Origin: an uncultured Eubacteriales bacterium
GTDB lineage: Bacteria; Bacillota; Clostridia; Oscillospirales; Oscillospiraceae
Length of the DNA stretch: 41,811 bases
Reading direction: 5' to 3'
NCBI GenBank assembly: GCA_900546075.1
Contig: URBH01000011.1
Coordinates: 1-41,811 of the forward strand
Every line of letters begins with the position of its first letter. Position 1 is the first letter of the stretch. Under the pieces are notes generated by a model. It was given only the letters and a program-made list of their open reading frames with translations. It did no database searches and was not told the DNA's origin. Positions 39,575 through 41,811 of this stretch are shown here, in pieces. Made by a program: the position numbers and the translations under genes.

Positions 39575-39755
39575 CTTTGGGCTGTTTGTTAGTGGCTGCC
39601 ATACGGCAGCCATCCTTTCGAGTCCCTCATGATACAAAAATTCCGGGGCATTCCGCAAGGAATGTCCCGGAACCTAGTACGCCGGAAGGAACTCGTTACA
39701 CCATGGAGTTGGCGCCATCGAGCCGACGTCAAGCCAATGTCCACCGGACATTGGC
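39575..39755 (+). ncRNA. Candidate structured RNA (hairpin cluster)
   Basis: Hairpins follow each other: about 39575-39598 (ACAAGCAGC with GCTGTTTGT); 39593-39612 (TGGCTGCC-atac-GGCAGCCA); 39641-39672 (a 14-bp stem with one G-T pair and a GCAA tetraloop); about 39680-39714 (CGCC..AACTC with GAGTT..GGCG); 39733-39755 (GCCAATGTCC-acc-GGACATTGGC). The first two share bases, so they may be alternatives. A terminator follows at 39783. This dense pairing with a GNRA loop suggests a folded RNA or a recombination site, but no known RNA family is recognised and no promoter is obvious. Confidence 0.45.
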
Positions 39756-39782
39756 ATCTCATTGTTCGAATCCTAAAAAAGC

Positions 39783-39825
39783 AATAATCCGAACCCATCT
39801 CTCACCGAGAACAGGTTCGGATTAT
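39783..39825 (+). terminator. Terminator of the AATCCGAACC family, copy 3
   Basis: AATAATCCGAACC pairs with GGTTCGGATTAT around an inner CTC/GAG stem, followed by CCTTCTTT. It closes the hairpin cluster on the right. Confidence 0.65.
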
Positions 39826-39939
39826 CCTTCTTTGGTACGGGTGCTCTTATAGGATTTTTCAAAAAAGCATTATTTCCCTAGACGTTTTTCAATTTCAAAG
39901 CAGCGAATTTCGTGTTTTTCTTGCTTCATATTCTCTCTC

Positions 39940-39973
39940 AAAAAGGCGATTGCTTCCTGGCAGTCGCCTTTTT
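39940..39973. terminator. Bidirectional terminator before the conjugative module
   Basis: AAAAAGGCGA (39940-39949) and TCGCCTTTTT (39964-39973) are perfect inverted repeats around a 14-nt loop, with A and T runs on both sides. Confidence 0.75.
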
Positions 39974-40070
39974 GTGTAGCAAATAGGGTGGAAAATCGGC
40001 CCTAGCTTCCTTTGAGAGCGGCGAATAAAACGCCATCTGTGTGTTTTTACACGGAGGACTTTCGGAGGGA

Positions 40071-40151
40071 ATGCAGGCCGATGAAACCACGAAAATCAAC
40101 ACTTATTTTTACCAAGAAGGAGGTCATACAAGTGGCTGTTTTCCGCATTGA
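40071..40151 (+). CDS. Possible 26-residue leader peptide
   Basis: ATG 40071 follows CGGAGG closely. The frame reads MQADETTKINTYFYQEGG and ends after 26 residues, 20 bases into the next gene. It covers that gene's ribosome site, so its translation could couple to or regulate the downstream start. No homology is recognised; it may be fortuitous. Confidence 0.25.
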   Translation: MQADETTKINTYFYQEGGHTSGCFPH

Positions 40152-41001
40152 GCGAAACCGGGATTATACGGTCATGTCCAACCATCACCTGCGGGACACA
40201 GAGCTGTCCTTGAAGTCTAAGGGGCTGCTTTCCATGATGCTGTCCCTCCCGGAGGAGTGGAACTACACCACAAGAGGACTGGCGGCCATCTGCAAAGAGG
40301 GGGCCGACTGCATCGGCTCGGCCCTTCGGGAATTGGAGCAGGCGGGGTATATTGTCCGCAGCCGGATTCGAGACAGCAAGGGCAAAATTGTGGACGTGGA
40401 GTACATCATCTACGAAACGCCTCATAAGTCCCGGCCACAGACGGCACCGCCGGAGCCGGAGCATCCAGATACGGAAAACCCGGATATGGATACCCCGTGT
40501 CCGGAAATGACCGCACAATTAAATAAAGATAGAGAAAAGAAAGATGGATCAAAGAAAGATTTAGAAAATGCGGATGAAATCCATCCTATCCCATCGTATC
40601 GCCCTTCCCAGGAAACGAGGATAGGAACGGATGGGATGGAAGTCAGAGATCGGTATCGGGATATCCTTCTGGAAAACATCGACTATGACGTTCTTATTCA
40701 GAATCCCCAGATCGATCAGGAACAGCTTAATGAAATTGTGGAGATCCTGGTGGATACGGTTTGCACCTCCCGGAAAACCATCCGAATTGCCAGCGACGAT
40801 TTCCCGGTAGACGTTGTTCGTTCTCGCTTTTTGAAACTGACAGGCAGCCACATCCAGTATGTGCTTGCCTGCATGAAGGAGAACACCACCCGAATACGGA
40901 ACATCAAGAAATATCTGCTGGCGGCTCTGTACAATGCCAGTCTCACCATGGGTAGTTATTATACAGCTCTGGTGCAGCACGATTTGGCGGAAGGAGGATA
41001 A
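40132..41001 (+). CDS. Replication-initiator-like protein of a conjugative element
   Basis: 289 residues from GTG 40132, chosen because AAGGAGG lies 8 nt upstream and the product then begins VAVFRIERNRDYTVMSNHHLRD, the normal N-terminus of this family. The N-terminal winged-helix part (LSLKSKGLLSMMLSLPEEWNYTTRGLAAICKEG, then ALRELEQAGYIVRSRIRDSKGK) is RepA-like. A polar linker (about 110-165) and a DUF6017-type C-terminal domain (RYRDILLENIDYDVLI onward) follow. Such genes open the plasmid-like part of Firmicutes integrative elements and bind the origin. It overlaps nothing and is followed directly by pcfB. Confidence 0.8.
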   Translation: MAVFRIERNRDYTVMSNHHLRDTELSLKSKGLLSMMLSLPEEWNYTTRGLAAICKEGADCIGSALRELEQAGYIVRSRIRDSKGKIVDVEYIIYETPHKSRPQTAPPEPEHPDTENPDMDTPCPEMTAQLNKDREKKDGSKKDLENADEIHPIPSYRPSQETRIGTDGMEVRDRYRDILLENIDYDVLIQNPQIDQEQLNEIVEILVDTVCTSRKTIRIASDDFPVDVVRSRFLKLTGSHIQYVLACMKENTTRIRNIKKYLLAALYNASLTMGSYYTALVQHDLAEGG

Positions 41002-41472
41002 ATGCAGGAGGAAGTCACGGGCAAGTCCATTGCCCTTATCATCAGCTCCGCAAAAATGACGGAACAGATTTTAGACCGGGCTATCCGGGTCTACCTGAGT
41101 CAGAAAAAGCACCCCAAAATCTACCGAGGCAAGCAGACTCTAAAGCAGCTGGCCGGTCAGAACGCGGGTCTTTCCAATATCGAGATCACGGAGAAGAATA
41201 TCCGGTGCTTTACCCTGACAGCGAAGAAATACCATGTGGATTTCGCACTGAAAAAGGACACCGCTTCGGAGCAGCCCCGGTATCTGGTGTTCTTCAAGAG
41301 CCGGGATGCGGATGCCATTACGGCAGCCTTCCAGGAGTTCACCGCTAGAAAGCTCAACCGGAAGCCATCTCTCCGAGCGCAGCTGGCAAAGGCCGTGAAG
41401 GAAGCGGAAATGCAGCCGAAACCTTTGGAAAAAGAGCTGGTCAAAGAAAAGGATCGAGGTGTGCTGCGGTAA
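41002..41472 (+). CDS. pcfB: PcfB-like conjugation protein (DUF3801)
   Basis: 156 residues, starting at the base after the previous stop codon, with GGAGG upstream. The central part (KIYRGKQTLKQLAGQNAGLSNIEIT, then IRCFTLTAKKYHVDFALKKD and FFKSRDADAITAAFQEFTARKL) matches the DUF3801 family found next to VirD4-type coupling proteins. In pCF10 PcfB helps bring the relaxosome to the coupling protein. The charged tail is variable. The genes around it form the expected order of replication protein, PcfB and coupling protein. Confidence 0.85.
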   Translation: MQEEVTGKSIALIISSAKMTEQILDRAIRVYLSQKKHPKIYRGKQTLKQLAGQNAGLSNIEITEKNIRCFTLTAKKYHVDFALKKDTASEQPRYLVFFKSRDADAITAAFQEFTARKLNRKPSLRAQLAKAVKEAEMQPKPLEKELVKEKDRGVLR

Positions 41473-41474
41473 AC

Positions 41475-41768
41475 ATCAAGAAATTTATTATCCCCAATAT
41501 TCCCTATGTCCTGTTCGCCTACCTGGGTGGCAAGGCATCCCAAGCCCTTCGTTTGGCGCCCGGAGACGACTTTTCTTCCCGGCTGCTGCATTTAACGGAG
41601 GGCTTTTCTGCTGCCTTTACCAATCCTCTGCCCAGCATCCAGCCGGTGGATATCCTCTGGGGCATTGCCTCTGGGGTGTTCCTGTGGCTGGCTGTGGCGA
41701 TTCGGCGGCAGAATCAGAAGAAATATCGGCACGGAGTGGAATACGGCAGCGCCCGGTGGAGTGCATAA
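41475..41768 (+). pseudogene. VirD4/TraG-type coupling protein, 5' fragment without a normal start
   Basis: The reading frame KKFIIPNIPYVLFAYLGGKA, then LRLAPGDDFSSRLLHL, GFSAAFTNPLPSIQPVDILWG and KKYRHGVEYGSARW is the N-terminus of a coupling protein with its two membrane segments. The expected ATG two codons after the pcfB stop is ATC (41475-41477). The frame ends in TAA after GSARWSA, where relatives go on with the cytoplasmic ATPase domain. An AGGAGG at the window edge suggests another gene begins just outside. It looks interrupted, perhaps by an intron or insertion. A rare ATC start cannot be excluded. Confidence 0.65.
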
Positions 41769-41811
41769 TTTTAAGTGTAAATGACACATACATGGACGCA
41801 CAGGAGGTTAT

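Larger units (their letters stand above)
39156..40131. other. Long gene-free region rich in hairpins
   Basis: About 980 bp without a convincing gene, apart from a possible 26-codon leader frame at its end. It contains two copies of the AATCCGAACC terminator, a cluster of hairpins between them and a bidirectional terminator at 39940-39973. It is the junction between the VOC gene and the conjugative module. Nothing else recognisable was found in 39156-39400. Confidence 0.6.

Noticed and set aside
39617..39773. tRNA-like T-loop motifs (TTTCGAGTCCC and GTTCGAATCC) in the hairpin cluster
   Set aside because: Neither has a pairing T stem, anticodon arm or acceptor stem around it, so a tRNA or tRNA fragment cannot be supported.
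41762..41790. Group II intron 5' end after the coupling-protein fragment
   Set aside because: The sequence GTGCATAATT only partly matches the GTGYG start, and no intron domain can be seen before the window ends.

Overview
The window looks like a chromosome segment of an anaerobic, GC-rich, Gram-positive gut bacterium, probably an Oscillospirales/Clostridia member of the Flavonifractor-Oscillibacter kind. The signs are strong AGGAGG ribosome sites, lipoprotein-type substrate-binding proteins, LacI-controlled sugar ABC loci, butyrate kinase, an IS66 transposase and a Firmicutes-type conjugative module. Placement is inference from gene content; no 16S or other marker is present.

Layout. (1) 1-4553: a minus-strand maltodextrin locus, lacI > GH13 glycosidase > substrate-binding lipoprotein > start of a permease, with a good promoter and two matching LacI-type operator sites. 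(2) 4554-7526: a decayed IS66-type insertion, three small genes (one excisionase-like) and a 3' fragment of tRNA-Leu(UAA) that looks like the attachment-site end of a genomic island. (3) 7533-13300: gene debris (response regulator, MarR), a TetR regulator, an ECF sigma/anti-sigma-like pair and a GT4 glycosyltransferase, interspersed with palindromic repeats. (4) 13705-27531: butyrate kinase, then a nine-gene minus-strand operon (FGGY kinase, CocE-type hydrolase, unusual acyl carrier protein, AcpS, phosphate acyltransferase, Fe-alcohol dehydrogenase, MFS, 2-hydroxyacid dehydrogenase, old-yellow-enzyme-type reductase) divergent from a PRD-type regulator and a class II aldolase. (5) 27911-38473: a ten-gene minus-strand operon with a ribose-type ABC importer, two VOC proteins, a Gfo/Idh/MocA oxidoreductase, three TIM-barrel isomerase/epimerase-like proteins and a small beta-rich protein resembling the beta subunit of C-glycoside deglycosidase, controlled by a divergent LacI regulator. 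(6) 38502-39830: a MITE-like palindrome, a third VOC gene and an intergenic block rich in hairpins. (7) 39940-41811: the start of a conjugative element (replication-initiator-like protein, PcfB, broken VirD4-type coupling protein).

How it fits together. The most striking locus is region 5. A dedicated importer would bring in a glycoside, the Gfo/Idh enzyme would oxidise a sugar hydroxyl to a ketone, and the TIM-barrel plus small beta-subunit pair would split the activated glycosidic (possibly C-C) bond, as in the DgpABC/DfgAB systems of gut bacteria. Region 4 is a separate operon that I cannot match to a named pathway. It joins sugar kinase/aldolase chemistry to an acyl carrier protein whose DSL motif is altered, and to acyl-phosphate/butyrate-kinase energy conservation. 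The two loci may act on the same plant-derived substrates, but that is speculation.

Mobile DNA is frequent. A 155-bp multi-hairpin repeat occurs twice in inverted orientation around region 4, and several short palindromes sit exactly at the ends of broken genes.
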